A DNA stretch of 64,000 bases, from NCBI GenBank assembly GCA_015956445.1, contig WIUZ02000008.1, positions 1,302,001 to 1,366,000 of the forward strand, given 5' to 3'. This stretch comes from Thelephora terrestris (lineage: Eukaryota; Basidiomycota; Agaricomycetes; Thelephorales; Thelephoraceae). Made by a program: the position numbers and the translations under genes. How positions within the stretch are numbered: the first letter of the stretch is position 1; each line of letters begins with the position of its first letter. A model generated the notes under the pieces. It did not search any database and was not told the origin of the DNA. It saw only the letters and a program-made list of their open reading frames with translations. Shown in pieces: positions 25,264 through 37,313 of the stretch.

Positions 25264-26552
25264 GACCGCAGAGAAACGTTGAGATACCAGATTTGTGGAG
25301 CTTCTGCTGTTTGTTTCCCCATCCTCTCACCCTCCTAGTGCCGCATCATTCCTTTGGATCTTCTTTTCGCTTCCCTGTTTTGCGTCCCTTCTGACGGGAG
25401 GAGTGGGCGGCGGAGATATGGTTCACACGGATGGTTCACGAAAGGAGCTGTTTACGAAACCGGGGGTTGTCTACACGTGCCGCTTGTGAGTTACGCACTG
25501 AGAAGAAATGCAAATATTTTCATGCCACTCGGAGTGCACAAAAAATAGCCTCGATCGCGTGCGCTTCCCAGCGCGCTTATGGTTCGCCTACCACGAGAAA
25601 ACTCAGTCCTCTCCGATCTCAAGCTGGGATATGCTCTGCTTTGGGTTAAGCTATGTAAGACGGGGTGAGGGTGGCATTATCCGAAGCGGCCGATCCGATC
25701 ATGCTTCCTGACCAGAACGCTGGAGCATTGATCAATTGCTTGGGGCCACAGCTACCAACGATGTCGCTCATCCAGTGGTTCGACGCTGGTGTCCTGGGTG
25801 TGGGCTGCGCTTTTCGGTTGCAGGTGTATTTGGACCTCATGACTGCACCAGGTGCCAGGTAGTCGGTACACTTGTGGGACTCTGAAGAAATTTTGACGAC
25901 GGTGAACTCAACATCTCATGCAGAGTCGGTTGTTTTAAGATAAGCGCCAGGCCTTTCTCTTCAATGGGATCAACCTGATTTACTTAGTATGGGGTGGCCG
26001 TTATTTAATGACGAGATAACATCGATACCTTCCGGGGAAAACCAGGGCATTTCACCGAGGATAAGTCTAGGTTTTAGTAGGGTGGACAAACCATACGTGA
26101 TGGAGCGCTTCGAGCGATATTTGCACCAGTAATTATCAGCTGGTGGAATCGCCAATCATCGATCGCCTGGAGAAAACTCGCAACCCCGCACGGAACGCTC
26201 GTTAAGGATTCATTGTTCCCGTACTGCGAAGTTAATGGGGAGGGTGGCCAACAGCGTCCGAGGGATGTTTGAGTTGCAATTCAAATTAAAAAATTCATGG
26301 CCCTCCTCCATCCGGCAAATAGCGGGGCAGGGGGGAGTGAAGGGGTTGAGAGGCCACGTACGCTATGATTACCCCGGATGGAATGGCCATTGTTTTCTTG
26401 TGCACAGGGAGCACTTGCCTTAGTATGTGGGATCCAACGAGATGCACGTCACCAGCGGGGTTTGCGTTATGCAGGGGTCATAGCAATGGAATTAACTCGG
26501 TGGGCTGGGGCCCAACCAGGGCTAGATTCTGTGATTCTGTAGGGTGTAGAAA
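25264..26552. other. Intergenic region, nothing recognised
   Basis: These 1.3 kb lie between the stop of the otubain gene and the stop of the small minus-strand gene. Open frames are all under 110 codons, overlap on both strands, and show no domain or splice pattern I can support. Confidence 0.4.
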
Positions 26553-26935
26553 CTACCACACGTTGAAGAACCTTTTCCACCAGGGTCGGCCGATGCCTTG
26601 CGAACTTTTCACAAACGCCTCCGTAAGCCTCTCGTAGTGATGTGGCATGGAAGCAGGCTGCATTATTCGCTTCCCAAGCTTGTACTGTGCACCGAAGTAA
26701 GGGGAGGTTGGCAACCGGGTTCGCGATTCCGGTGAGTATGGACAGAGTGACGTACTTTATGACGCAGATCATCCTGGAGCAGTGAACGCGTGGCAATCAC
26801 CGCTTGATCTGTGAGCTTTGGGTGGTGGGAAAGGGACTCGAGGAACATCTTGAGCTGCAGGTGAGGTCTGAAGGGGTCCACTGGCCATTGTGCGGCGAGT
26901 TTCTGCAGGTTGTTTCCAACGGCTTTGGTGGTCAT
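26553..26935 (-). CDS. Small conserved protein, possible complex III assembly factor (Cbp6/UQCC2-like)
   Basis: Two exons (26935-26756 and 26684-26553) join in phase 0 to give 103 residues. The protein begins MTTKAVGNNLQKLAAQWPVD, is rich in helix formers, contains LHLQ-like LQLKMFLESLSHHPKLT, and ends GIGRPWWKRFFNVW. The LQKLAAQWPVDPFRP motif resembles the EEWPVD motif of UQCC2/Cbp6, proteins that help cytochrome b synthesis and complex III assembly in mitochondria. Small basidiomycete proteins of this shape exist, but the functional link rests on a short motif and is inference. No other domain is visible. The frame is open upstream without a better start. The strong splice signals and the in-frame join make the gene itself convincing. 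Confidence 0.7.
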
Positions 26936-28061
26936 CACGGAGTACGACCGGCGGAGTTTCAAATCGGCGGAATGGAGACTCGTCCGAGTGCGCGTGAGAC
27001 AAATATCCCACGACCTGTTCATTTCGGTACGTTTGTTCCGTCCTTGCGTTGCCCGCCACCGTGGGACGAAGAAAAAAAAGGTCAGGGGCAAAGACAGGCC
27101 TTGTCGTCAGGGAAAATTTACTCATCAGCTCCCAAGGGTTGACGTTGCACCACAACCAGGAGTGCTCTTGGTCGGGTGACCGCGCTCTGGCTTCTTCGTG
27201 CCTAAAACCCATTCAAAGCGGTGAATAGCGTCCCTGAGTCAGTGTCATTGGGAGGCATCTGCATCGGCTCTTCCCCTGACATGAGTTCCTCTTGTCGATG
27301 CTCCCCAATTATCGTAAAACATGGATCAGATCAGCCGCATTTGCACCCATGTGTTGCCCCTTGATCTCGCTCCGTCCGCGACCAGTCCCTGTTCGTTATT
27401 CGTTCGTGATATATGATAGACTGCGGACCGGAAATCCTATGGGGAAGGCGGCGTTCAGTCCAGGCCCACGTTCCAGTTCTCACCTGCGGCATGTGGGACT
27501 CAAGGATCACATCCATCGGTTGATATGCGAGGTCGAATGGAATTCAACCGGAGCATTCCACAAATTAACTCTAATGCATCCGTTGAAGTCTTTTTTACGG
27601 AACAAAGAACTGAATGGCAGTCCACAATCTGAACCATATGTTGTGGGTAAGGAGGGTCTACGTGGACCTCCCACTACGCGTCGGATCTGTGCGAGGTCTC
27701 CAGCCCTCACAGAACTCCATTTGCTCCAGAGATCGGATGCAATCATAAGATGCTGCTGGCTGCTTCGCCTTGTGGTCAGATTTACGGAAGAATGAAGATC
27801 AAGGAATAGTTTTCGGCGTAGGAATCGTTATACGAGCGGTTTGGTGAACCTAGCGTACGATACAGAGTGCTTTCCCTGCAGTGGCCGGTTACCCTTCGTT
27901 ATCGAAACCCATGCGCTGATGGTTGCTGGACTTCATGTACGGGCCACGTGCTAGCGGGCGCTAGGCGCTAGGCGGCAGTGCGGACAACACAGCCAGTTTC
28001 GCGTCGTGGCTAGACGTTTCCTTCCGTTCCCCTGCCACTCTCCCCGTTATCCGCCTTCACC
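26936..28061. other. Intergenic region with a GCGCTAG repeat near the Hsp70-like start
   Basis: These 1.1 kb separate two divergent genes. A plus frame at 27292-27795 (167 codons) has no recognisable motif. A short repeated element (GCGCTAGGCGCTAGGCG) lies near 27958-27974, about 90 bp before the Hsp70-like ATG. The last 50 bp are C/T-rich, as in many basidiomycete leaders. Confidence 0.4.
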
Positions 28062-31000
28062 ATGTCGTCGTGCTGTGGTACGCCAAGTGGAAACCAGGGT
28101 GCGGACGTGAAGAATCGTCCGTACCCTCAATACCCTCAACAATCGCCCATAACCCAGCAGCCAGGCCCACAGCCTGTCCTAGGGTGGGACGAGAAACCGT
28201 ACCAGACCCCTACCATTCCGTCTCCTCCCCCGACCCATTACTCACATGGACCTTCCCATTCGCCACCGCCCACTAATAGCAACCCCTCTTACCAGCAGTC
28301 CTTGTTCAACCCGAGCACTTTGAGCGGAACGACCTACCAGGCGCCTTCCATCAACAGGCCCCCTCCAAGCTTACCGCCCTCGCCGCCTCCGCTCGGAGGT
28401 TATGGGCCTATTAGCACCGTCTCACCACCACCGCAGAAGAAAGGGTACAGCGTCCCCACAGATGAAGGAAAACTTTCGGTCTCGATCGACTTCGGTACGT
28501 CGATTCCGAACCTCTTGGAAAACCAATTAGAAGCCCTCTGATGGCTTAATTTCACAGGTACCACGTTCTCTGGCATAGTAAGAGCCTTTCACGCCCTCAC
28601 CGCCCACAATGCGAGGTGTATTGATCATATGACACGCGTCCTCTTTAGGCATATGGCTCATCCAGAATCGCCGCTGGGCAGGTACAACAGATACTTCATT
28701 GGCCTGGATCCTTCGAGACTTTCCGTAAAATCCCCACTTGTTTGCTGTATAGTGACGACGGACAGGTTCTTGCTTGGGGTCTCGAAGCAAAGAACGCAAG
28801 CCCAATGCCCGGCACGATCAAATGCGAATGGTTAGTATTACTCGTAGTTTATGTCACTTCCTCTGCGCAACGGGTGCGCTTATGACATTTGTGCCATGCT
28901 CTCCCCGCCGTTGGCTCCGACGTGTTGCTAACAGCGCTTTCTCACCGCTTACGTTGTTGCCAGGTTCAAGCTATTCCTAGAGCCGAAAGCGCTTCGCGAT
29001 TCCAGCGCCGTGGATCCTCGCCTGCCCGCGTTACCTGTACGTGTTCTTGCCTAACCAGTCACTCGCCATTCCGCGTCGGCGCCTGGCAACTCCGAACTGA
29101 CCGGTTTTGACGACCCTGTGCACAGCCTGGCAAGAAGGCCATTGATCTAATCGTGGACTTCCTTGCTTGTATTTGGGAATACGCTAAACAACAGATTACC
29201 CGCGAAATTGGTGCTGTCGCTGATCTAGGTGTGTATACTTTATCCTGCATTTCCAATAGATTTAAGACGCTCACCTGTATCTCACCTACCCTTTACTGCG
29301 CTTGCCCCACCAAGGCGCTGCGGATGTGTGGCTGACAGTCCCTGCCGCGTGGGACGCTATGGGCTGCCAAATGATGCGAGAAGCAGCCATCGACGCTGGG
29401 CTCGTCCAGTCTTCGAGAGCAGGCGACAGAGATTGGAGGGATCGTCTCAGGATCATTACGTACGTCACATTCCCTTGCTACCCTCTGCGCTCCGCTGGTG
29501 ATTGACATCTGTGTTGTACGCACTGCCACTTTTGTCGGGTTTCAATCGTCCAGCGAACCGGAAGCAGCGGCCGTTCACTGCGCACACCTCACAGACTTGC
29601 ACAAACTCCAACCAAATCAAAATTTCATGATCTGTGATGCCGGAGGTGGTACCGTCGTACGTGATTTGTCTACGTCTCCATGACTCTCCTCGCTCACTGT
29701 GACAAATGATCGTTCGTCTGTCGTTTCCATTCTTGACCCTGTGCTTTGTTTGTTCGGGGCGCCTGGAACATTTCTATATCCGAATGCGTTTTTAACCGGG
29801 TCAATGTGGTCTCCGTCGTTTGAACCCTGGGAATGTCGTTTCGTAGGATTTGGCCATCTACAAGATCATCGGACAAATGTCAAATCTGGAGATCGCGGAA
29901 ATGTGCGCGCGCTCAGGGGCGAATTGTGGATCGTTATTCTTGGACCTCAGGTTCAGGGAGCTCGTCCGGACGCTGCTCGCCGACCATCCTGCACATCTAG
30001 ATGCCCCGAGTTTGGCGTATTTCATGCACAATTTCAGCGAAACCGACAAGTTGGCGTACCTGGGCGAAGTCGATGATGGTGAGTTGTGTTGGGCTATACA
30101 CCTGAACATAGCCTTTCAATCTCTTATTGTTGGCATGGGACACTGACATCCCCACTCGTTCTATTATTCTGCCTGTGTTGGTTTCCTATGAACAGACAAG
30201 ATGTTCCACTTTACCTGTTTCAATGTCGAGGACCCGGATGATGCTGCCGTAGGACTCTTCAATGGAGAATTGGCTATCCCTGGAAACCTCCTGCGACGGG
30301 AGGTCTTTGAACCGGTTGTCAATCAGGTCGGTTCCCATTTTCAACCAACCGCATGACCCTGCACAGGGCCACTTACGAATCTGTATGACCGTCCAGGCCA
30401 TAGACTTGATCGAGGAACAGTCGAAGAAGATTGATCAAAGGATTGACGCTCTGCTCCTCGTGGGCGGCTTTTCGGGCAGCGAGTATTTCTTTGGGCGCGT
30501 GAAGGTCTGTGCGGATTAAAAGGAGGTAGTTTGGATGCAAAGCTAACTGAGTGCGCTTCTTACCGATTTTGGACGATCCCCGTTACCTGCATCCGCCTCA
30601 GTAGGAAAGGTTTGGAGCCCAGATGAGGGTCATCGCTAGACCGTCCGACTGTGACACCGCCACTGTTCGTGGCGCTGCACAATACGGGTTGGCACGAAGG
30701 CCATTGGTGTCGAGCGTGATCGCACCGCAGTCTTACATGATGAAGGTGAGATTCTTCGGAAGGGCGGTGGAGGTGCGGTGTAGAAAGGGGAAACTGGTCG
30801 CTGATCAATTTGGTGTTAGGTGAAACTGCCCGCAGAGTCAGAAGATTGGATGAAGCGTCCCGCATACATCAAAGAGAACGACGCAGGGATCCCGGTGTGT
30901 GAGAATCGGTAAGTGCAGGGCCTCTCAACTTCATTCTTCAAACCCGAACCTCGGATTTGAATTGAATACTGATAACTATTTTGAACTTCATCAGCTTGCA

Positions 31001-31702
31001 GTATCTGGTAGCCAAGGGTGCAGTGCTGCGCAAAGGGTGCGTTTTGCAGCCATAGGCGCTTATGACGAGTGTCGGCACGGCTGACGGTTTTGGATTGGAC
31101 CTGTGTTACTAGGCAGAGACTAAAGAGGAAGTTCTGGTAAGCGATTTTGGCGGAGTTTTGGAGGGTTACTGATGACACATTACAGCAAATTTTCGCAAAC
31201 TGGCCAAGGTGAGGAGATCAAATTGGGCGGTCTTTTTGTTGGCGTCTGCTATCCTCGAGGACGCCAAGAGGAAGCATTAGCTGACGTGCGCGATTTTCGT
31301 AATCCAGATCGTATCTTCGACGCCATTATCTACACATCAAGGTCCGACAACATCATGCGATACAGCGACGAGGTGGGTGGGCCCGGGTCCTTATCTCTTT
31401 CGCCCGTCCGGTGACTGACGCACACACGCTGTTGTTGAACAGGGTGAGATTACGGAGCTGTGCAAATGGACCGTCGACCTCGGATCTTTACCCAGTTTCC
31501 AAGAGAACTCGAACATGCCCCACCCGAACGGGTTTTACACAGGTAAATGGCTGGTTGGTTTCCAGTGTACACAAGGGTAGCTGACAATTGGGTCGTTACA
31601 GAGTTTGAACTCGGGCTGGAGCTGGACAGCGCTGAGGTCCGGGGTATTCTTATTTACGAAGGACAAGATTGGGGACACGTAGTGTTCGATTTCAGGGCAT
31701 GA
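28062..31702 (+). CDS. HSPA12-like Hsp70 family ATPase
   Basis: Eighteen exons give 704 residues with every phase consistent: 28062-28494, 28558-28577, 28649-28830, 28964-29036, 29126-29228, 29315-29459, 29554-29656, 29847-30078, 30196-30326, 30397-30504, 30605-30745, 30820-30908, 30995-31036, 31113-31136, 31186-31208, 31308-31372, 31443-31542, 31602-31702. The first 135 residues are Pro/Gln/Ser-rich and begin MSSCCG. The actin-like ATPase domain follows: phosphate 1 SIDFGTTFSGIAYG, phosphate 2 CDAGGGTVDLA, adenosine motif LLLVGGFSGSEYF. The C-terminal half lacks a canonical Hsp70 substrate domain, as in the HSPA12 group, and ends in a beta-rich segment (YTEFELGLELDSAEVRG). The family is greatly expanded in Agaricomycetes; substrate and role are unknown. 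No signal peptide is visible. Confidence 0.92.
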
Positions 31703-32029
31703 GTGAGGGACTATTCGGAATTTATGTGCTTACCTTTGATATATATACACGTTTGCCGTACACCAGGGCGGGGGCGGAGCGTGCCCGCGGAAGAAACCGA
31801 TGGACCTGGAAGAAGCCGAGGGAGGATGGACCTGGGGTGTGTCATCAACAGTTTCAGGTTTCAGATGTCCGTGAATTGAAAGTGTGGACATGACTTTAAT
31901 GATTGTGTTTGCCGTGAGATTGGATGATCTCCGTCAAGGAGGGCGAGCGGATCTGTAAACCGAGTACCCGTTAACCCAACTTCCGTCCTTTCGTTGCCGG
32001 ACACATCCGTTCCCCCGCTTTCAGTTTCG

Positions 32030-32037
32030 TATATAAG
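32030..32037 (+). promoter_or_regulatory. TATA box of ALO1
   Basis: TATATAAG lies 42 bp before the ALO1 ATG and is followed by a C/T-rich leader. It is the best TATA candidate in the 377-bp spacer after the Hsp70-like gene; the rest of the spacer holds nothing I recognise. Confidence 0.55.
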
Positions 32038-32079
32038 TTCCATCTCCTCCTCCTCGGAAATGCACCACCCCCCTCTCAC

Positions 32080-33931
32080 ATGTCTGACCTCTCACTGCTC
32101 CCGACCCAGTCTCTCCGTGACGCCTTGGCGGACTGCACCGTCCCCACTTCCTCGCCTCACGCTGCCTTTACCAATTGGGCCAACACTTTTAGCTGTCGCC
32201 CCCAGCTCCTTCTCGAGCCACGGAACGTACACCAGTGTGCGCTAGCATTTGAGCTTGCCAGAAGGGAAGGCAAGCAGGTCCGCGCGGTGGGCGTCGGTCA
32301 CAGTCCCAGTGATCTGGCGTGCATAGATGAGGGGTACATGCTGCGAACCACAAAATTAGATAAGATCCTCACAGTGAGTTTTCCGTCAATGTTTCCCCCC
32401 CTCCCCCTTCAGTTTTTTTCTTCTGGATTTTTGTAAGCATCATGCATCGCTCGGTGATGAAATGATGAATCAAGGTTCACGCTTTTCAAATCAGGCACGG
32501 CCGCTAACCGCCCATTTCCCCCTCCTTCCCTCTATCCCTTTCTTGTCTTATCCTCCTTCAAACAGATTGACAGGGAGAAATGTTTTGTTGTTGCCGAGGC
32601 CGGCATCACACTCGACAGACTCAACACTGCTTTGGGCATAATGGGCCTCGCCGTCTCTAACCTCGGCTCGATCTCTGAGCAAACCCTCGCGGGAGTCATC
32701 ACGACTGCGACGCACGGATCAGGTATCAACTACGGAGTGCTCTCCACGTACGTGCTGGCCCTCAGTCTACTCTTGGCGGACGGGAAGATAGTCAGATGCT
32801 CCCCAACAGAGAACCATGACCTCTTCAAGGCGTCCCTCTGCGGCCTCGGCTGCACAGGTCTTCTACTCACCGTCACCCTGCAAGTCGAGCCCGCGTTCCA
32901 TCTCAAGGAAGTCTCGAATACCATCGGACTGGACGAGACAATCGAGAATCTCGACGAGCTCGCTGGCTCTGGTCAGCATGTCCGCATGTGGTGGTTTCCG
33001 CAAACAGACAAAGTCCGAATCAATGCTTTAGATCGCACTACTGAGGCACGTCAACGTCATTTCGTCATCCCATTAGCTTATCCCTCATTAACGGGATTTA
33101 CCGGCGGGTTTCCCCATATAGCCGAAGCAGGTGACGGAAAGCTGGTTTTGGGAATACGTTGTCGGTTACCACCTGCTGCAATTCCTCCTCTTCCTCTCGC
33201 TGTGGCTACCAGATCTCGTCTTCTTAGTCGGTCGTATCAAGGTGTGGCTTATCGGCGGCAAATCTGTCCGAATCGACGACAGCCACAAAGTATTCAACCT
33301 GGATTGTAGTGTATGACGCAATACCATCTCTCCACCCTTTTTTTTTTTTTGCTCAACTCCGCTTCCACCAGTTCCGCCAGTACACCTCCGAATGGTCCAT
33401 CCCGTATGAACGCTCTCGGTCGTGTTTGCAAGAGCTACGGAGCCTTTTTGACCGGGAACATTCGCACCGGTCGGGAGCGCGGGCCCATTTCCCTGTCGAA
33501 ATTCGGTTCTCTTCCCAGGACGATATTTGGCTGAGTCCCAGCTACGGCCAGAAGACGACCTGGATCGGTATTATCCAATACAAGTGAGCCTCTCTTCCTT
33601 CTCGACCTTCTTGTCCTTTCGTTGGAGACTGATGCACTCTGTGACCGGCACGCTCAGGCCGTACGGGTTCAATTCACCGTATCGTAAACTGTTCGGTTCC
33701 TTCGAGAAAATCATGCTCAAACACGGTGGACGACCTCATTGGGCCAAGTCCCACTCCATGGCTCCCCAGGACCTGAAACGAATGTACCCCCGGTTTGAAG
33801 ACTTCGTTCAGGTGCTCGAAGAAGTCGATCCTCGCGGAATGTTACGAAACTCATACGTCCAGAGGCACATCTTTGGCAAGCAAGATTCTCAATTCGATGC
33901 CAGCAAATTCAAACCTCGCCACAGATTGTGA
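32080..33931 (+). CDS. ALO1: D-arabinono-1,4-lactone oxidase
   Basis: Alo1 is a mitochondrial flavoenzyme that oxidises D-arabinono-1,4-lactone in the last step of erythroascorbate synthesis. Exons: 32080-32373, 32566-33045, 33122-33310, 33372-33583, 33658-33931; 482 residues, all in phase. The FAD-binding PCMH domain shows RAVGVGHSPSDLACID, where the His is the usual covalent flavin site, plus AVSNLGSISEQTLAGVITTATHGSG. The ALO domain follows (QVTESWFWEYVVGYHLLQF, then a hydrophobic stretch, SEWSIPYERS, and PYGFNSPYRKLFGSFEKIMLKHGGRPHWAK in two parts). The conserved HWAK near the C-terminus is present. The second intron (33046-33121) only works with a GC donor (GAG|GCACGT). The length is slightly short of the 526-residue yeast enzyme. 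Confidence 0.95.
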
Positions 33932-35552
33932 TCTCGCCTTCTTAGACGACCTTCAGTCTTCATCTTAAACGGCAGTCGTTCGCCGCCTGTCACATACGTG
34001 CGCTTACGCCTTTCACGAACGACGTCCCAGCATCACATCGTGCTCGTCTCGATTGGCCCGCCGGTCTCTCTATTCCTCGTCATGTGGACACTTGCATTTA
34101 TGGCAATTCTGTTCATCACGGGCGTCGATTAACGTATTTCATTCTCTCCCGCATCACGTCCCGGATAGATTATCCTCCGCCTAGTTACAGTCCTATCTAT
34201 ACGCACGGCCTCCACGTTTCTTAATACATGCCATTTTGACTGTCCTGAGCCACCCTGGCACCGACGCCCCTCGATCTCGGTCCAGGTCCATTAATTTAGA
34301 TCCGACCGTACAGCGATGATTCATGCCGTTACGCCCTCTGCGAATCGGTATGATGTCTAAACACATGTAGCTAGCGTGCGGATACTCCGGCCAGGGGACA
34401 CGTCGAAGCCCGTCCCTGTCGTGAACGAGTGATGTGAAATGTATCGTGTGGACGTATATGTACAAGCCGTTCTGCTGCGCAGGCGTCCGGGAGCCGCCCA
34501 CCTGAATGATAAAAACCTCATGCTGCAGCCCCCAATACATTGCTCACCGGGACAGTGACGTTTGGCAGATAACAATCACTTTCAAGCCCATGGCTTATAC
34601 GGCTAGCCTCGCGCGATCTGTTCATTTGTATTGTTCGGCGTGGTCAGGACGCTCTCGTACACGTACTGCCCGTCTACATGGGCCGTTGGTTTACCCACTA
34701 CTGCGAGGGGAGGTTGTCGTCAACACGCGGCTCACCGGAGCGCCTCTCTTCGGTTCCTCGTAGATCTGTCATGACAAATTCGCGAAGAGAGAATCATTTC
34801 AGCTTCCTTTTGCCGTGTGGCGGTGACGAGACTAGCGAAACCCTTGCACGCGTATCACTTCCCCATGATCCCTTGGAGGTGTTGCGGACGCTGCCGTCCT
34901 GTACACTCGTTCTATCCGCTCCGTCACGAGTTCAATACTATCGTCGGATAGACGAGGGGCTTCCGATGAACCTTGAAAAATGGGGTCAAACATGCTCCCG
35001 ACGCTTGCGTTCTCTCCTATGGCAATGTCATCGGAATCTCTTGGCCCATTGATTTCTCAATCCATTCAGCGACAGCAGAGCCGCCCGAGGCCGCCGAACC
35101 TTTCTTTTCCTAGCTCACTTGGCTGGGATCTGGCAGCGCCCTTGCCATAAGTGGCGATCGTCCGAGATGCAGCGTCGGAACACCTTGGGCCGGGTGCACG
35201 AGAATCATGGCGGCCGTAGGGATAAGGGCCCGTTGCTACTCCGAACCACGGGGCCTCTATACCCGCTGTGGAAATAGCACCGTTCGTCAACAGAACCCGA
35301 GTTGACTCGTGACAAGAGGGTGAGATCGGTTGCCGAAGAGGGGACACGATATGAACGCTGAACTATCATCATCTAGATTCGAATCCAGGCCCTCTCGTTA
35401 GGAGAACTGATAGGTCCAGAACTACACCGTCCGAGTGGGGACGAATTTCATTGTTGCCCGCGCCGTGGACCCCACATTCGTACATGACCAACAACCCACC
35501 GAGAGGTGCGATGCATACGTAATACCGGCGAGAGAAAGTGTTTGCGGAAAAA
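33932..35552. other. Convergent intergenic region
   Basis: These 1.6 kb lie between the stops of ALO1 and UBC7. A 124-codon plus frame (34678-35052) and a 115-codon minus frame (34540-34193) have no domain. A T-loop-like GATTCGAATCC at about 35378 is not backed by a tRNA fold. I see no gene. Confidence 0.4.
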
Positions 35553-36976
35553 TCAAAGCCCCAGCTGTTGCTTGATGGACTCTCTTACGAGCCGCTCGTA
35601 CTCCTAATTCATGATCGTTAGAAACAACGCTGGAAAAAACCACCGAATAGGAGGGTACAATGTGCAAACATATAGTGTGATGGAGGGATCGATGCGGCAA
35701 ATGAGAAGGGAGGGGCGCAGGGTATGGTCCAGACATAAAATTCATGATACATACCGCTTTGTTATCTCGGTACAATTTGCAGCAGTCGATGTTAGCGCCG
35801 CTTTCTAGATTCGGTTCTGAATCCGGTGCGAGCGCAGGGTTAAGCATGTCAGTGAGCACCGGTAGATGTGATGAGCGGCGAGCAACAAAAAAAAGCGGTG
35901 AGTAGTCTGGGGAAGGAGTGGAAGCGACAGGATGGAGAATCAGGGTGGGGGCATCAATGCCTCGTCGTTCAAATCGCACCGCAGTGAGGATGACGATAAC
36001 GGTGGAGTGAGAGAGGCGGCAAATGAAGATGACCGCGGCGAGAAGAATGGCGAGAAGGTTTGCATATGGAGGTCAATCAATTGAACTTGGGTGCTCTCTC
36101 ACCTGCTAACATTGATATTACGCTAAGGATGACCTTTTCCACGCTCTGAACGGGGCTCCAACGTTCGGAAGCTTGTTCGTACATCGTCGGATCATCCCCT
36201 GGCGTGTGCAATATAGAGATGCAGACGTTCCCATCAGGATAGACTAGTCGTCGGACACGAGTTCGCCGGTTTGCCAATCGCTAGGGTCAGGTCAACCAAA
36301 CTGGTCGGCTGTGACGGCATGCTCACTGTTAGGGTGGAACAAAGGGGGATCAAATCTCATTTTGAATGGCGATAGAGGGTAATCGGAAGGCTTTCATCCG
36401 AGGTTTATTTCGAGATTAAGCATTCGGTAAAAAGGGGATGGACAGGAATGAAGATGTGGGAACGGCGAGGGTATAGGGCAACCATTGTCAGCACAAACCT
36501 GCCAAAAATTGCAAGTTGCGGGCTGGGGGACGTACAAAAGTGAGTCTGGCTGCGAACACACCGCCTTCCTGATAAACATCCAGAGATTCGGGGAAGTTCG
36601 AGCGTGAGTGCCAGAAACAGGAAGATCCTGGGTTATTTGACTCCCCGTACACGGGGGGTGTTACTCACAAAAGGTGTATCCTTCGGGCCACAAATCAAGG
36701 CCTCCCAAGTAAAGAAGTCGGATTCTGATATTGGACCTGCGAGTCGTGAGTTGGGGCAATATCAGCTGATGCCAGTTTGAGTAGAAATTTGCGTTGTTAA
36801 GACAAACCAGCTGTAAACATTCCATCTGGAGATCCTGCAGCGTGTTAAGGTCCACGTCAATGAACCCATCCGATGATAATGAACGAAGCATCAAGGATCA
36901 TACCGCCAGCGGTCAACTGCTTGTACTCGGTCATGAGGCGTTTCAACGCGGTAGAGTTCCCAGCCCTTGAATTCAT
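35553..36976 (-). CDS. UBC7: Ubiquitin-conjugating enzyme E2, Ubc7/UBE2G2 type
   Basis: Ubc7 supplies ubiquitin for ER-associated degradation, working with membrane RING ligases. Exons (descending): 36976-36904, 36834-36808, 36736-36669, 36568-36536, 36390-36327, 36243-36103, 35816-35755, 35603-35553; 172 residues, all in phase. The start [21 protein letters not shown] fits the family. The catalytic Cys is in [14 protein letters not shown]. After it comes the extended acidic loop [18 protein letters not shown] that marks the Ubc7/Cdc34 class. The tail reads [15 protein letters not shown]. Two exons are very short (27 and 33 nt). There is no membrane anchor, as expected for Ubc7, which relies on Cue1-type partners. 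A second E2 of the same class lies on the other side of RPC2. Confidence 0.94.
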
Positions 36977-37313
36977 TGAACCCTTTCCGGTTTTTGCAAA
37001 GATCTGAGCAAAGGGGATCACAGGAAGTGGTAGTTCACCGATGACCTTAGACGCTCAATCACACGATTCTTGAGTTCAGATCGTGGGATAGGCGCTGGGA
37101 GACAGACACAGGGACGTCTACGGGTCAGTCCACAGGTACTGGTACATGATTCCAACCATACGGTCTACAGGGTCCACTTCACAGCGTCACTCGCCGGCTA
37201 CTCCGTTAGCCGCCTTTTGGAGCCCGCCCACGCAACCAATAGTCGCCCACCCCCTTTCCGTGGCGAATCCCCAAGGTGTTGATCAGCCTCAGCAAGTGTC
37301 GTGCTATATGACC
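36977..37313. other. Spacer between RPC2 stop and UBC7 start
   Basis: These 337 bp hold the RPC2 3' UTR and the UBC7 promoter, both read on the minus strand. I find no coding segment and no clear TATA box. Confidence 0.5.

Noticed and set aside
33049-33121. GT donor as alternative for the ALO1 second intron
   Set aside because: It gives phase 1, while every acceptor before QVTESWFW needs phase 0.
35370-35400. T-loop-like sequence GATTCGAATCC suggesting a tRNA
   Set aside because: The T-stem does not pair and no matching acceptor stem or anticodon arm was found.
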